A stretch of 12,125 nucleotides of DNA from an uncultured Mollicutes bacterium (GTDB lineage: Bacteria > Bacillota_I > Bacilli_A > RFN20 > CAG-826), in NCBI GenBank assembly GCA_900549975.1, contig URQK01000045.1:1-12125 (forward strand), read 5' to 3'. A program made the position numbers and the translations under genes. The notes below the pieces were generated by a model. The model saw only the letters and a list, made by a program, of their open reading frames with translations. It searched no databases and was not told the origin of the DNA. Below, piece after piece: positions 1 to 7,580 of the stretch (its first letter is position 1; each line of letters opens with the position of its first letter).

Positions 1-185
1 GTCCTGCTTCTTATGGTATGACTGACACAATGGGTCGTATGCACTCTGATGCTCAATTTGCCGGTTCTTCATCTGTTCCAGCTCACGTTGAAATGATGGG
101 ATTAATTGGTATGGGCAATAACCCAATGGTTGGTGCTACTGTTGCAGTTGCAGTTTCTGTTGCTCAAGCATTAGCAGCTAAATAA
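1..185 (+). CDS. GGGtGRT-family protein, C-terminal fragment (5' end outside window)
   Basis: The open frame starts at base 3 and ends at the TAA at 183-185, giving the last 60 residues of a gene that begins before the window. The fragment is rich in Gly, Ala, Val and Met. It contains MGRMHSDAQFAGSSSVPAHV near its start and a GMGNNPMVGATVAVAV-like stretch near the end, finishing in Ala-Ala-Lys. From memory this resembles the C-terminus of the GGGtGRT proteins, a family of about 330 residues with unknown function found in anaerobic Firmicutes. The diagnostic GGGtGRT motif lies outside the window, so the name is tentative. The gene is followed by a strong terminator and is therefore probably not in the same transcript as the iron uptake genes downstream. 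Protein-coding status is well supported; the family name is moderate. Confidence 0.6.
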   Translation, partial: PASYGMTDTMGRMHSDAQFAGSSSVPAHVEMMGLIGMGNNPMVGATVAVAVSVAQALAAK

Positions 186-209
186 TTTAAATTAATATTT
201 AATTACTTT

Positions 210-238
210 AAGGAAGTCAAATTTTGACTTCCTTTTTT
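210..238 (+). terminator. Rho-independent terminator after the GGGtGRT-like gene
   Basis: An 11-bp perfect stem pairs AAGGAAGTCAA (210-220) with TTGACTTCCTT (224-234) around a 3-base loop. A run of six T follows at 233-238. It starts 24 bp after the stop codon and closes the upstream gene. Confidence 0.9.
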
Positions 239-273
239 GTGTTTGTTTTGAAAGTTCTATCAATACTTGTATC

Positions 274-286
274 TATAATGTATAAT
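274..286 (+). promoter_or_regulatory. Candidate -10 region for the feo operon
   Basis: Two perfect TATAAT hexamers lie at 274-279 and 281-286, about 60-70 bp before the feoAB start. The -35 is not convincing: TTGAAA at 248-253 is 20 bp from the first hexamer and 27 bp from the second. Either hexamer would place the transcript start near 286-294, just before the inverted repeat at 302-321. The position between a terminator and the feoAB ribosome binding site supports a promoter; the exact hexamer is uncertain. Confidence 0.5.
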
Positions 287-301
287 AGAAAAGAAATCGA
301 A

Positions 302-321
302 TACATTTATGTATAAATGTA
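302..321. promoter_or_regulatory. 9+9 inverted repeat in the feoAB leader, candidate operator
   Basis: TACATTTAT (302-310) and ATAAATGTA (313-321) form a perfect inverted repeat with a 2-base centre (GT). It lies just downstream of the -10 hexamers and 16 bp before the GGAG of the feoAB ribosome binding site. A 2-base loop and A/T-only pairing make an RNA hairpin unlikely, so a dimeric repressor site is the better reading. In iron uptake genes the usual repressors are Fur or DtxR/MntR-type proteins, but this repeat does not match the classical Fur box or the MntR consensus that I know. The regulator is unknown. Confidence 0.4.
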
Positions 322-346
322 AATTTTTAAGATTGATGGAGCTATC

Positions 347-2698
347 ATGAAACTTAATGAACTAAAACCAGGTCAAACGACAAAGGTAATGTCTGTTGGT
401 GCAACAGGATCTTTAAGGCAACACTTTCTTGATATGGGAATTATACCTGGAACAGAATTAAAATTAGAAAAATTAGCACCAATGGGTGATCCAATGGAAT
501 TGAGAATACATGGATATGAATTAACATTACGTATTGATGATGCTAAACAAATTGAAGTCACAGAACCTTATATAAAAAAAATTGAGAATAATGACGCTAA
601 AAAACCAATTAAAGAAGAACACCCAGGTTTAGGGGAATATGGCAAATACCATGATCATGTTAATGAACATCCTCTAGATAAAAACGAAAAAATCACTTTT
701 GCGTTAGTGGGTAATCAAAACTGTGGCAAAACTACTTTGTTTAATCAACTTACAGGTATGAATCAACATGTTGGTAATTTTCCAGGCGTTACTGTTGATC
801 AAAAAAGTGGCGCTATACTAAATCATGAAAATACATTAGTTACCGATTTACCAGGTATTTATTCTTTATCGCCGTATAGTGATGAAGAGATTGTTTCTAG
901 AAATTTTATTTTGGATGAACATCCTAAAGGAATAATTAACATTACTGATGCCACAGCTATTGAAAGGAATTTATATTTAACACTGCAATTGATGGAGTTA
1001 AATATTCCTATGGCTTTAGCACTTAATATGATGGATGAGATGACTGGTAATGGTGGCTATATCGATGTTAATAAAATGGAAAAATTGTTAGGCATACCAG
1101 TTGTGCCAGTATCAGCAAAGAAAAATGCTGGAGTTGATGAATTGATTGACCATGCAATTCACGTTGCATACTATCAAGAAAAACCTTCAGTTGTCGATTT
1201 CTGTGATGAATTAGATCATGGCGGAGCAGTCCATCGTGCTATTCATGGTATAATGTATTTAATTGAAGATCACGCCAAAAGAGCAGATATTCCTCTTCGC
1301 TTTGCAGCGACAAAAGTTATAGAAAATGATAAATTAATCATTGATAGTTTAAATTTGTCACAAAACGAATTAGAAATGATTGAACACATTGTTAAACAAA
1401 TGGAAGCAGAACGCGGTTTAGATCGTAGTGCCGCAATTGCGGATATGCGTTATAGTTTTATTCAAAAAGTTTGCGATGAGTGTGTTTATAAACCACATGA
1501 ATCTAAAGAACATATTCGCAGTCAAAAAATTGATAAGATTTTAACTGGGAAATATACAGCAATTCCAATGTTTATTTTAATTTTAGCACTAGTTTTCTTT
1601 TTAACATTCAATGTATTTGGTGCGGCTTTACAAAAACTTCTTGATACAGGTATATCAGCATTAAGTGATGTTGTTGCTAATGCGTTTGTTAAATGGGATG
1701 TTGAGCCAGTACTTCAATCTTTAGTAATAGATGGATTATTTAAAGGTGTTGGGAGTATAGTTTCATTTCTTCCAATTATTGTTGTTTTATTCTTCTTTTT
1801 ATCTTTGCTAGAAGATAGTGGATACATGGCACGTGTAGCATTTGTTATGGATAAAATGTTGCGTAAAATTGGTTTATCTGGTAAATCAATTGTTCCAATG
1901 CTTATTGGCTTTGGCTGTACGGTTCCTGGTGTTATGGCAACGAGAACATTGTCATCTGACCGTGACCGTAAAATGACTGTTATGCTTACACCATTTATGA
2001 GTTGTTCGGCTAAATTACCAATATATAGTTTTTTATCAGTGATATTTTTTAAAAAATGGGCTTGGGTTGTAACAATTGGATTATATATTTTAGGTATTTT
2101 AATCGGTATTTTAGTGGCATTTTTATCAAAAAAATTTGTATTTAAAGGCGAGGCTATACCTTTTGTTATGGAACTACCAAATTATCGTATGCCTGGTATG
2201 AAAAATGTTGGACAATTATTATGGGAAAAGGTTAAAGATTTTTTAAAACGTGCTTTTACAGTGATATTAATTGCCACAATTGCAATATGGTTTTTACAAA
2301 CATTTGATTTTAAATTAACTATGGTAAGTGATGCTTCTAAAAGTATGTTAGCGGTTATTTCTGGCGCTATCGCAGTAATATTTAAACCTTTAGGATTTGG
2401 TGATTACCGCGTTGTTACTTCTTTGATTTCAGGAATTCTTGCTAAGGAAGGCGTTGTATCTTCTCTTATTGTTCTATTTGGAAGCGAAGCCGCAATTGCA
2501 GAAGCTATTAATCCTTATGCCGGATTTTGTTTATTAATTTTTTGTTTATTATACACTCCTTGTGTTGCGGCATTATCATCAATTCGTAGAGAATTAGGAC
2601 AAAAATGGGCACTAGGCATAGCGTTATTCCAATTAGTTATAGCCTGGTGTTTTGCTGGTGTATTCAGCTTGATATTCCATTTATTTGGGGTGATGTAA
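347..2698 (+). CDS. feoB: Fused FeoA-FeoB ferrous iron transporter
   Basis: This 783-residue membrane protein imports Fe(II) and carries FeoA and FeoB in one chain. Residues 1-75 form the small SH3-like FeoA domain. A charged linker (about 76-115) follows, with His at 92, 102, 104 and 108. The G-protein domain has G1 GNQNCGKT (122-129), a G2 region around VGNFPGVTVD (142-151), G3 DLPG (167-170), G4 NMMD (227-230) and G5 SA (256-257). The hydrophobic transport part runs from about 404 to the end, with both gate motifs: GCTVP (523-527) and PC (738-739). Start choice: ATG at 347 is preceded by GGAG at 338-341, and the FeoA domain begins at once. The FeoB portion alone is near the usual family length, so nothing is truncated. 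It heads an operon with the Cys-rich peptide; the inverted repeat upstream suggests metal-dependent control (inference). A feoA or feoAB name would be equally fair. Confidence 0.96.
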   Translation: MKLNELKPGQTTKVMSVGATGSLRQHFLDMGIIPGTELKLEKLAPMGDPMELRIHGYELTLRIDDAKQIEVTEPYIKKIENNDAKKPIKEEHPGLGEYGKYHDHVNEHPLDKNEKITFALVGNQNCGKTTLFNQLTGMNQHVGNFPGVTVDQKSGAILNHENTLVTDLPGIYSLSPYSDEEIVSRNFILDEHPKGIINITDATAIERNLYLTLQLMELNIPMALALNMMDEMTGNGGYIDVNKMEKLLGIPVVPVSAKKNAGVDELIDHAIHVAYYQEKPSVVDFCDELDHGGAVHRAIHGIMYLIEDHAKRADIPLRFAATKVIENDKLIIDSLNLSQNELEMIEHIVKQMEAERGLDRSAAIADMRYSFIQKVCDECVYKPHESKEHIRSQKIDKILTGKYTAIPMFILILALVFFLTFNVFGAALQKLLDTGISALSDVVANAFVKWDVEPVLQSLVIDGLFKGVGSIVSFLPIIVVLFFFLSLLEDSGYMARVAFVMDKMLRKIGLSGKSIVPMLIGFGCTVPGVMATRTLSSDRDRKMTVMLTPFMSCSAKLPIYSFLSVIFFKKWAWVVTIGLYILGILIGILVAFLSKKFVFKGEAIPFVMELPNYRMPGMKNVGQLLWEKVKDFLKRAFTVILIATIAIWFLQTFDFKLTMVSDASKSMLAVISGAIAVIFKPLGFGDYRVVTSLISGILAKEGVVSSLIVLFGSEAAIAEAINPYAGFCLLIFCLLYTPCVAALSSIRRELGQKWALGIALFQLVIAWCFAGVFSLIFHLFGVM

Positions 2699-2845
2699 AT
2701 GAATTTAATTTCTTGGATTATTTTAGGAATAATCATTATAATATTGGCCCTTGCTATTTATTTCTATATTAAGGAAGATAAATGTAGTTGTTCTTGCTCT
2801 TCAAAAAATTGTCCAATGTGTAAGAAAAAAAACAAACATAAATAA
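2699..2845 (+). CDS. FeoB-associated Cys-rich membrane protein (48 aa)
   Basis: This short gene has its ATG on the base directly after the feoB TAA, and its ribosome binding site (GGGGTG) lies inside the end of feoB. The product is 48 residues. It has one very hydrophobic N-terminal segment (about residues 3-24, rich in Ile and Leu), then a short tail with Cys at 29, 31, 33, 38 and 41, ending in a Lys-rich stretch. This matches the FeoB-associated Cys-rich membrane protein family commonly encoded right after feoB in Firmicutes. Its exact role is not established; binding or handing on Fe(II), or shaping the FeoB complex, are the usual ideas. Topology with the Cys tail in the cytoplasm is suggested by the following positive charges. 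Translation is probably coupled to feoB. Confidence 0.88.
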   Translation: MNLISWIILGIIIIILALAIYFYIKEDKCSCSCSSKNCPMCKKKNKHK

Positions 2846-2889
2846 GTAATTTTGTTCAAAATATTTTCTGTGATTAGTAGTTAGAAATT

Positions 2890-2898
2890 TGATATGAT
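2890..2898 (+). promoter_or_regulatory. Extended -10 promoter for trkA-trkH
   Basis: TGA followed by TATGAT (2893-2898) fits an extended -10 element (TGnTATnAT), 30 bp before the GTG start of trkA. No good -35 is visible at the proper distance, which extended -10 promoters tolerate. I see no strong terminator between the Cys-rich gene and here, so readthrough from feo is also possible. Confidence 0.5.
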
Positions 2899-2928
2899 AT
2901 ATACGTTATGTGGAATGAAGGTGAAATC

Positions 2929-4284
2929 GTGAAAATTATTGTAATTGGTAATGGTAAAATTGGTCAATCGATAATTAGAAATGTTTCTGAAGAAGGGCAT
3001 AGTATTACTATTATTGACTGTGACTCGCGTGTCGTTAGTCAAATGATTGATACATATGATGTTATGGGCATCGTTGGTAATGGCGCTAGTGTGGAAATAC
3101 AAAAAGAAGCTGGCGTTCAAGACGCTGATTTAGTGATTGCAGTAACTTCAAGTGATGAAGTTAATTTATTATCTTGTTTTATTGCTCATAAATTAGGTGC
3201 TTCTGATACCATTGCACGCGTCCGTAACCCTCAATACTTAAAACAACTTGATTTTATGAAAGATGATTTAGGCTTATCAATGATAATTAATCCAGATTAT
3301 GAAGCTGCAAAATTTATTTCACGAAACCTTACTCTTCCTAATGCTTTAAAAGTTGAAGTTTTTGCTAAAGGCAAAATGGAATTAGTGGAACTTCGAGTTG
3401 AAGCAGATAGTATTTTAAATGGATGTAGTTTATTTGAATTGTCAAATAAATATAAATTAAAAGTATTAGTTTGTGCTGTTGAAAGAGATAAAGAAGTTAT
3501 TATTCCTGTTGGTAACTTTATTTTAAAAGGAAATGATAAAATTCACGTTGCTGCTGCGCATCAAGATTTATTAACTTTTTTCCAAAAATCATTCAAAAAG
3601 ATGGAAAGATTGCATGATATTATGATTGTTGGTGGTGGACGTATTTCGTATTATTTTTGCGAATTAGTAAGTAGAAATAAATATAACATTAAATTAATCG
3701 AAAAAAAACCTGATATATGCCAAAGTTTAAGTGAAAGATTCTCTAAAGTAGATATCATTGAAGGTGATGGTACAAATCAAACTGTTCTTGAGGATGAAGG
3801 AATCGAAAAAATTGATGCGTTTTTAGCTTTAACTGGTATGGATGAACAAAACATTATAGTTTCAATGTTTGCAGGTAAACATAATGCTAAAAAGATTATT
3901 ACTAAAGTAAATAACTCAACATTAAATAGTATGATGGAAACAATAGGCATGGCTAGTGTATTCTCGCCTCGTGAAATTATTGCTAATCAAATTATTTCTT
4001 ATATTCGTGCCAAAGTTAATAATCGTGGCTCAAATATTCAAACACTTTATAAATTAGTTGATCAACGTGTTGAAGCATTAGAATTCGTTGTCAAAAAGAA
4101 ATCTAAATTAATTGATAAACCACTTAAAGATTTAAAAATTAAGAAAAATATTTTAATAGCTGGTATCATTCGTGATAGCGAAGTAATAATTCCTAATGGT
4201 AATTCAGAAATCCATTTAGGCGATAGTGTCATTGTTATTACAACAGACCCATATTTAGAAGATTTAGTGGAAATCTTAGGATAA
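2929..4284 (+). CDS. trkA: Trk potassium uptake regulatory subunit TrkA
   Basis: The 451-residue cytoplasmic protein binds NAD(H)/nucleotides and gates the TrkH potassium channel. It has the duplicated TrkA layout: a first Rossmann domain (about 1-120) with GNGKIG at 7-12 and the acidic residue D30, a first RCK-C domain (about 140-220), a second Rossmann domain (about 230-345), and a second RCK-C domain (about 365-451). In the second Rossmann domain the glycine motif reads GGGRIS (235-240), with Ser in place of the last Gly, and the acidic residue is E258. Start choice: an in-frame ATG exists at 2908, but the GTG at 2929 is preceded by AAGGTG at 2918-2923 and gives the normal family N-terminus MKIIVIG, so I take GTG. 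The length is near that of E. coli TrkA. It is followed after 5 bp by trkH and surely forms one unit with it. Confidence 0.93.
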   Translation: MKIIVIGNGKIGQSIIRNVSEEGHSITIIDCDSRVVSQMIDTYDVMGIVGNGASVEIQKEAGVQDADLVIAVTSSDEVNLLSCFIAHKLGASDTIARVRNPQYLKQLDFMKDDLGLSMIINPDYEAAKFISRNLTLPNALKVEVFAKGKMELVELRVEADSILNGCSLFELSNKYKLKVLVCAVERDKEVIIPVGNFILKGNDKIHVAAAHQDLLTFFQKSFKKMERLHDIMIVGGGRISYYFCELVSRNKYNIKLIEKKPDICQSLSERFSKVDIIEGDGTNQTVLEDEGIEKIDAFLALTGMDEQNIIVSMFAGKHNAKKIITKVNNSTLNSMMETIGMASVFSPREIIANQIISYIRAKVNNRGSNIQTLYKLVDQRVEALEFVVKKKSKLIDKPLKDLKIKKNILIAGIIRDSEVIIPNGNSEIHLGDSVIVITTDPYLEDLVEILG

Positions 4285-4289
4285 TCATT

Positions 4290-5765
4290 ATGAATTACAA
4301 GAATATTATAAATATTATCGGTAAGGTTCTTCAAATAGAAGCTATGTTGTTACTTCTTCCCTTATTAGTTGGTGCAATTTATAAAGAATCGTGGGACACA
4401 ACATTATTTGCTTTCTTTATTACGGCATTAGGATCATTCGTTGTAGGAGTATTATTAAATATTCCTAAACCAAAAAGTAAGAAAATACTGCCGCGATCTT
4501 CATTTATTATTGTGGCATTATCGTGGATTATCGTAGCAATGGTTGGAGCATTGCCACTAGTAATTAGTAGAGAAATCCCAAATTTCTTTGATGCTTTTTT
4601 TGAAATGTCTTCAGGTTTTACAACGACAGGTGCATCAATATGCACTGATGTGGAATCGTTATCGCATAGCATATTATTTTGGCGTTCATTTTCCCATTGG
4701 ATTGGTGGAATGGGTGTTATTGTTTTTATTTTAGCTATTCTTCCTGATGATAAAGAAGGATCCAATATGCATATTCTTCGTGCTGAATCGCCAGGACCAT
4801 CAGTTGGTAAATTAGTATCTAAAGTTTCCGCGACAGCGAGAATTTTGTATCTAATATATATAGGATTAACAATAATTGAATTTTTATTTCTATTTTTAGG
4901 CCCAGATAAAAAAATGGATTTATTTAATAGTATTTGTATAACATTAGGCACTGCTGGTACGGGAGGATTCTCAGTCTTAAATAGTGGCTGTGCTGCTTAT
5001 AGCATTTATTCGCAATATGTAATTTCAATATTTATGATTTTATTTGGTATCAATTTCTCACTTTTCTATTTGCTATTAATAGGCAAATTTAAATCAGTTT
5101 GGAAAAATGAAGAATTACATACTTATATTACACTAGTGCTAGGCTCAACATTTTTTATTGCTATCACATTATTTGTTAAAAAAATCCCAGAATATAGTAA
5201 TTTTGAAGAGTGTTTCCGTCATTCATTATTCCAAGTTGCTTCAATTGTATCAACAACGGGATATGTCACAACTGATTATTCATTATATTGGCCACCAGTG
5301 TGTTTAATGGTAATTATTCTTCTTATGCTTACTGGACCATGTGCTGGCTCTACAGGCGGAGGAATAAAAATATCAAGAATTAATTTGTTATTTAAATCAA
5401 TAGTGCAAAAAATTCGTACTATGATTAATCCTCGTAAAGTTGAATTAATCAAGGACAGTGGGCAAATCGTTGATGATGAAGTGGTTAAAGGTGCAGAAAG
5501 TTTTATTATTGTATATGTGGCTTTATTATTCTTTGTAACATTTGTTATTTCTTTTGATGGATTTGATTTAGTAACTAATTTTACCGCAACTTTAAGTTGT
5601 ATATCAAATGTTGGACCTGGTCTTAATGTGGTTGGACCAACGGGTAACTTTGCAGGATTTTCGAGTTTTTCAAAATTTGTTCTTTCTTTAACAATGATCA
5701 CAGGTCGTCTAGAATTATTCCCAATGATTGCATTATTTGTGCCAAGAACTTGGAAAACAAAATAA
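4290..5765 (+). CDS. trkH: Trk potassium channel subunit TrkH
   Basis: This is a 491-residue integral membrane K+ translocating subunit of the TrkH/KtrB superfamily, gated by TrkA. The four pore-loop signatures that together make the selectivity filter are all visible, each with its central Gly: TTTGA (111-115), AGTGG (222-226), STTGY (321-325) and SNVGPG (439-444). Between the third and fourth repeats lies the conserved gating-loop stretch GPCAGSTGGGIK (349-360). Many hydrophobic segments surround these loops. The N-terminus (Asn-Tyr-Lys, then a hydrophobic helix) is typical of TrkH and longer than most KtrB proteins. AGGAT near the end of trkA provides the ribosome binding site. All-Gly filters suggest K+ selectivity. 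The 5-bp spacing from trkA and the shared strand support a TrkAH complex. The gene ends 26 bp before the convergent neighbour. Confidence 0.95.
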   Translation: MNYKNIINIIGKVLQIEAMLLLLPLLVGAIYKESWDTTLFAFFITALGSFVVGVLLNIPKPKSKKILPRSSFIIVALSWIIVAMVGALPLVISREIPNFFDAFFEMSSGFTTTGASICTDVESLSHSILFWRSFSHWIGGMGVIVFILAILPDDKEGSNMHILRAESPGPSVGKLVSKVSATARILYLIYIGLTIIEFLFLFLGPDKKMDLFNSICITLGTAGTGGFSVLNSGCAAYSIYSQYVISIFMILFGINFSLFYLLLIGKFKSVWKNEELHTYITLVLGSTFFIAITLFVKKIPEYSNFEECFRHSLFQVASIVSTTGYVTTDYSLYWPPVCLMVIILLMLTGPCAGSTGGGIKISRINLLFKSIVQKIRTMINPRKVELIKDSGQIVDDEVVKGAESFIIVYVALLFFVTFVISFDGFDLVTNFTATLSCISNVGPGLNVVGPTGNFAGFSSFSKFVLSLTMITGRLELFPMIALFVPRTWKTK

Positions 5766-5793
5766 AAAAGAGGAGTTTTGAAACTCTTCTTTT
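5766..5793. terminator. Bidirectional terminator between trkH and the MBL gene
   Basis: A 13-bp stem pairs AAAAGAGGAGTTT (5766-5778) with AAACTCTTCTTTT (5781-5793), with a single G-T wobble and a tiny loop. T-rich runs follow on both strands, and the minus-strand run is longer. It fills the whole 26-bp space between two convergent genes and overlaps the first two bases of the minus-strand stop codon, so one hairpin serves both transcripts. Confidence 0.85.
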
Positions 5794-7156
5794 AATTTGG
5801 CCAAGTACGCCATGGTTTTGCCTTAGCGCCTTCGCTATCTTTAGTTACGATTTTATCTTTTTGATCAACATAAACGGTGGAATTAAACCACTCACTATCT
5901 TTAAGTTTGGTTGTATTATTAGTGCATGCAACCGCTACTTCATCACCATTTGAAGAAACAACTACATTACCATTAAGAGGTTTTTCACCTTCACTACTAT
6001 ATAAAGAAGTTACATAAATTTGATCAGTATATTTAGCGATACGATTGATGTAATCTTGTGTTGGAAAAGTGTTTTTATAATAATCTGTATATTGATCGTT
6101 TCCTGCAGAGCAAGATACAACACTAATACGTGGATTAATAAGATTTAAGAAATCATCATTTGATGATGTCTCAGAACCATGATGAGCGGCTTTATATAAT
6201 TCAACACTAGGAAAGTTGCCCTTATAATGTTCAACAAATTTTGCTTCTCCATCTTTTTCTAAATCACCAGTAAATAAAAAGTATTGTTCTTTATATTTAA
6301 ACCTTGTAATAACAGAATAATCATTTTCTTTATAGGTGGTATTTTCAAAATAATAATTATTCCATAATATTTCAAGAGAGATATCATCTGTTAAATTATA
6401 TGTTCTTGATGCGCCATTTTCTTCATTATAACATTCTTTTGCTGTATAATGTTTCGTGCCTTTAGAAACAGCTTCATCACGCGCAGTAAGATAGTTTTGA
6501 TATGTGCTAGTTTTTTTGGTGCTATATGCAAAATCAATGATAGTTCCAACATCGTATTGGTAAAAAATGCCTGGTTTTGCTTTTGAGCCATAAAATCCCT
6601 CAATGTGATCAGAATCTCCATGTGTAACAATAACATATTCAAGTTTATTATCTTTTATATAAGGATTCATATAGCTTGTGATAGTGGATGTATCACTTAC
6701 TCCAGCGTCAATTAAAATATCAGTTTCACCGGCTTTGATATAAATAGCATCACCATTTTGATTATTTCCTAGTTGCATAAAATGAAATTGTAAATTATCA
6801 TAAATAACGCCAGTAACAGCTTGAGGTTTTTGGTTTGATGGATTGTTACCACCACCATAATTAAAATAACGATAACCTATATATGAAATAGCGCTCACAA
6901 TGAGAAACACTATTAAAGAAATAATAAATTTTTTAACTTTATTTTTAGCTTTTCGTTTTGTCTTTTTAATTTCTTTATTAACTTTTGTTTCTAAAGAAGA
7001 AGTTTTATCAATAACTTTTCCGCCACTTTTTTTAGCAAGTTCTTGAGCATATTTAAGTGCGTCACTTTTCTTGTCGAATGTTTTAGTAGCGCGACTGCTA
7101 CCATCTTTTTTAACTCCGAATTTTTTGTTACTTGTTACATATACAATATAGTTCAT
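5792..7156 (-). CDS. Membrane-anchored ComEC-like metallo-beta-lactamase hydrolase with DUF2188-like N-terminus
   Basis: The 454-residue protein has three parts. Residues 1-50 (pattern FGVKKDGSSRATKTF, then an Ala/Lys-rich helix) resemble DUF2188. A Lys-rich stretch (58-76) precedes one transmembrane helix (77-95), then a Gly/Asn-rich spacer. Residues 120-410 form a metallo-beta-lactamase fold close to the C-terminal domain of ComEC/Rec2. Metal ligands are seen in THGDSDH (178-184), the TGD motif with D297, and AHHGS (324-328). By homology it could be a nuclease or phosphodiesterase. With a basic stretch before the helix, the hydrolase domain is predicted outside the cell and the DUF2188-like part inside. 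No ComEC channel domain is present, so it is not a full DNA-uptake protein. It is last in the ogt-tag-CBS operon, 10 bp after the CBS gene, with AGAGGT as ribosome binding site. The substrate is unknown. Confidence 0.85.
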   Translation of the reverse strand: MNYIVYVTSNKKFGVKKDGSSRATKTFDKKSDALKYAQELAKKSGGKVIDKTSSLETKVNKEIKKTKRKAKNKVKKFIISLIVFLIVSAISYIGYRYFNYGGGNNPSNQKPQAVTGVIYDNLQFHFMQLGNNQNGDAIYIKAGETDILIDAGVSDTSTITSYMNPYIKDNKLEYVIVTHGDSDHIEGFYGSKAKPGIFYQYDVGTIIDFAYSTKKTSTYQNYLTARDEAVSKGTKHYTAKECYNEENGASRTYNLTDDISLEILWNNYYFENTTYKENDYSVITRFKYKEQYFLFTGDLEKDGEAKFVEHYKGNFPSVELYKAAHHGSETSSNDDFLNLINPRISVVSCSAGNDQYTDYYKNTFPTQDYINRIAKYTDQIYVTSLYSSEGEKPLNGNVVVSSNGDEVAVACTNNTTKLKDSEWFNSTVYVDQKDKIVTKDSEGAKAKPWRTWPN

Positions 7157-7166
7157 AATATTACCT

Positions 7167-7568
7167 CTAGTCTAATTTATTTGATAGTTTTTCGATTATT
7201 TCTTTACGCTTTATAATTCCAATGAAAAAGCCTCGATCATCTTCGATAGGAACAAAACTTTGGTCTAATGATAAGGTCACTAGTTCATCAAAAGTACAAT
7301 TGATATTTAAAATATGATAACTACGATGCAAATTAATATCTTTAATAGTTATATTTTCATATTCTTTAATATTAAATATATCTTTATTAGTTATAAGTTC
7401 AAGTAAATCTCCTTCAGATAGTGTGCCAAAAAAATGGCCTTCACCATCAAGAATAGGCACTGTCGCGTAACGATGGTATTTAAATTTTTCTAAAGCTTGT
7501 CTTAAAGTTGTAGAAGTTAATAAATATTGACACTTACTTTTCGGAACAATTAATTGTAATAAATTCAT
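7167..7568 (-). CDS. Two-CBS-domain protein, DarB/CbpB-like
   Basis: The 133-residue cytoplasmic protein is essentially a pair of CBS domains. CBS1 (about 12-65) contains the typical ATVPILDGEGHFFGTLSEGDL-like pattern. CBS2 (about 82-130) contains FVPIEDDRGFFIGIIKRKE. Small stand-alone CBS pairs bind adenosine nucleotides. Length, domain spacing and several positions recall Bacillus DarB (YkuL) and Listeria CbpB, which bind cyclic di-AMP and act on Rel and pyruvate carboxylase. This is recalled similarity, not a search result, so no symbol is given. The ribosome binding site AGGAGG (7577-7582) is the strongest in the operon and overlaps the TAG stop of tag, which suggests high expression. A gap of only 10 bp leads to the MBL gene. 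Confidence 0.82.
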   Translation of the reverse strand: MNLLQLIVPKSKCQYLLTSTTLRQALEKFKYHRYATVPILDGEGHFFGTLSEGDLLELITNKDIFNIKEYENITIKDINLHRSYHILNINCTFDELVTLSLDQSFVPIEDDRGFFIGIIKRKEIIEKLSNKLD

Positions 7569-7580
7569 AGTTTCATCCTC

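Noticed and set aside
2846..2870. ATTTTG-TT-CAAAAT as a terminator after the Cys-rich gene
   Set aside because: The stem is 5-6 AT-rich pairs with a minimal loop and no proper T-run, so it is too weak to call.
2908..2931. ATG at 2908 as the start of trkA
   Set aside because: It would add seven residues before the conserved MKIIVIG start, and the ribosome binding site AAGGTG lies downstream of it, correctly spaced for the GTG at 2929.
4379..4951. A 190-codon open frame on the minus strand inside trkH
   Set aside because: It lies fully opposite trkH, whose filter motifs are intact, and it has no domain or ribosome binding site that I can see. It is a shadow of trkH codon use.
5276..5701. A 141-codon open frame on the minus strand inside trkH
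   Set aside because: It is antisense to the conserved third and fourth pore loops and has no recognisable features.
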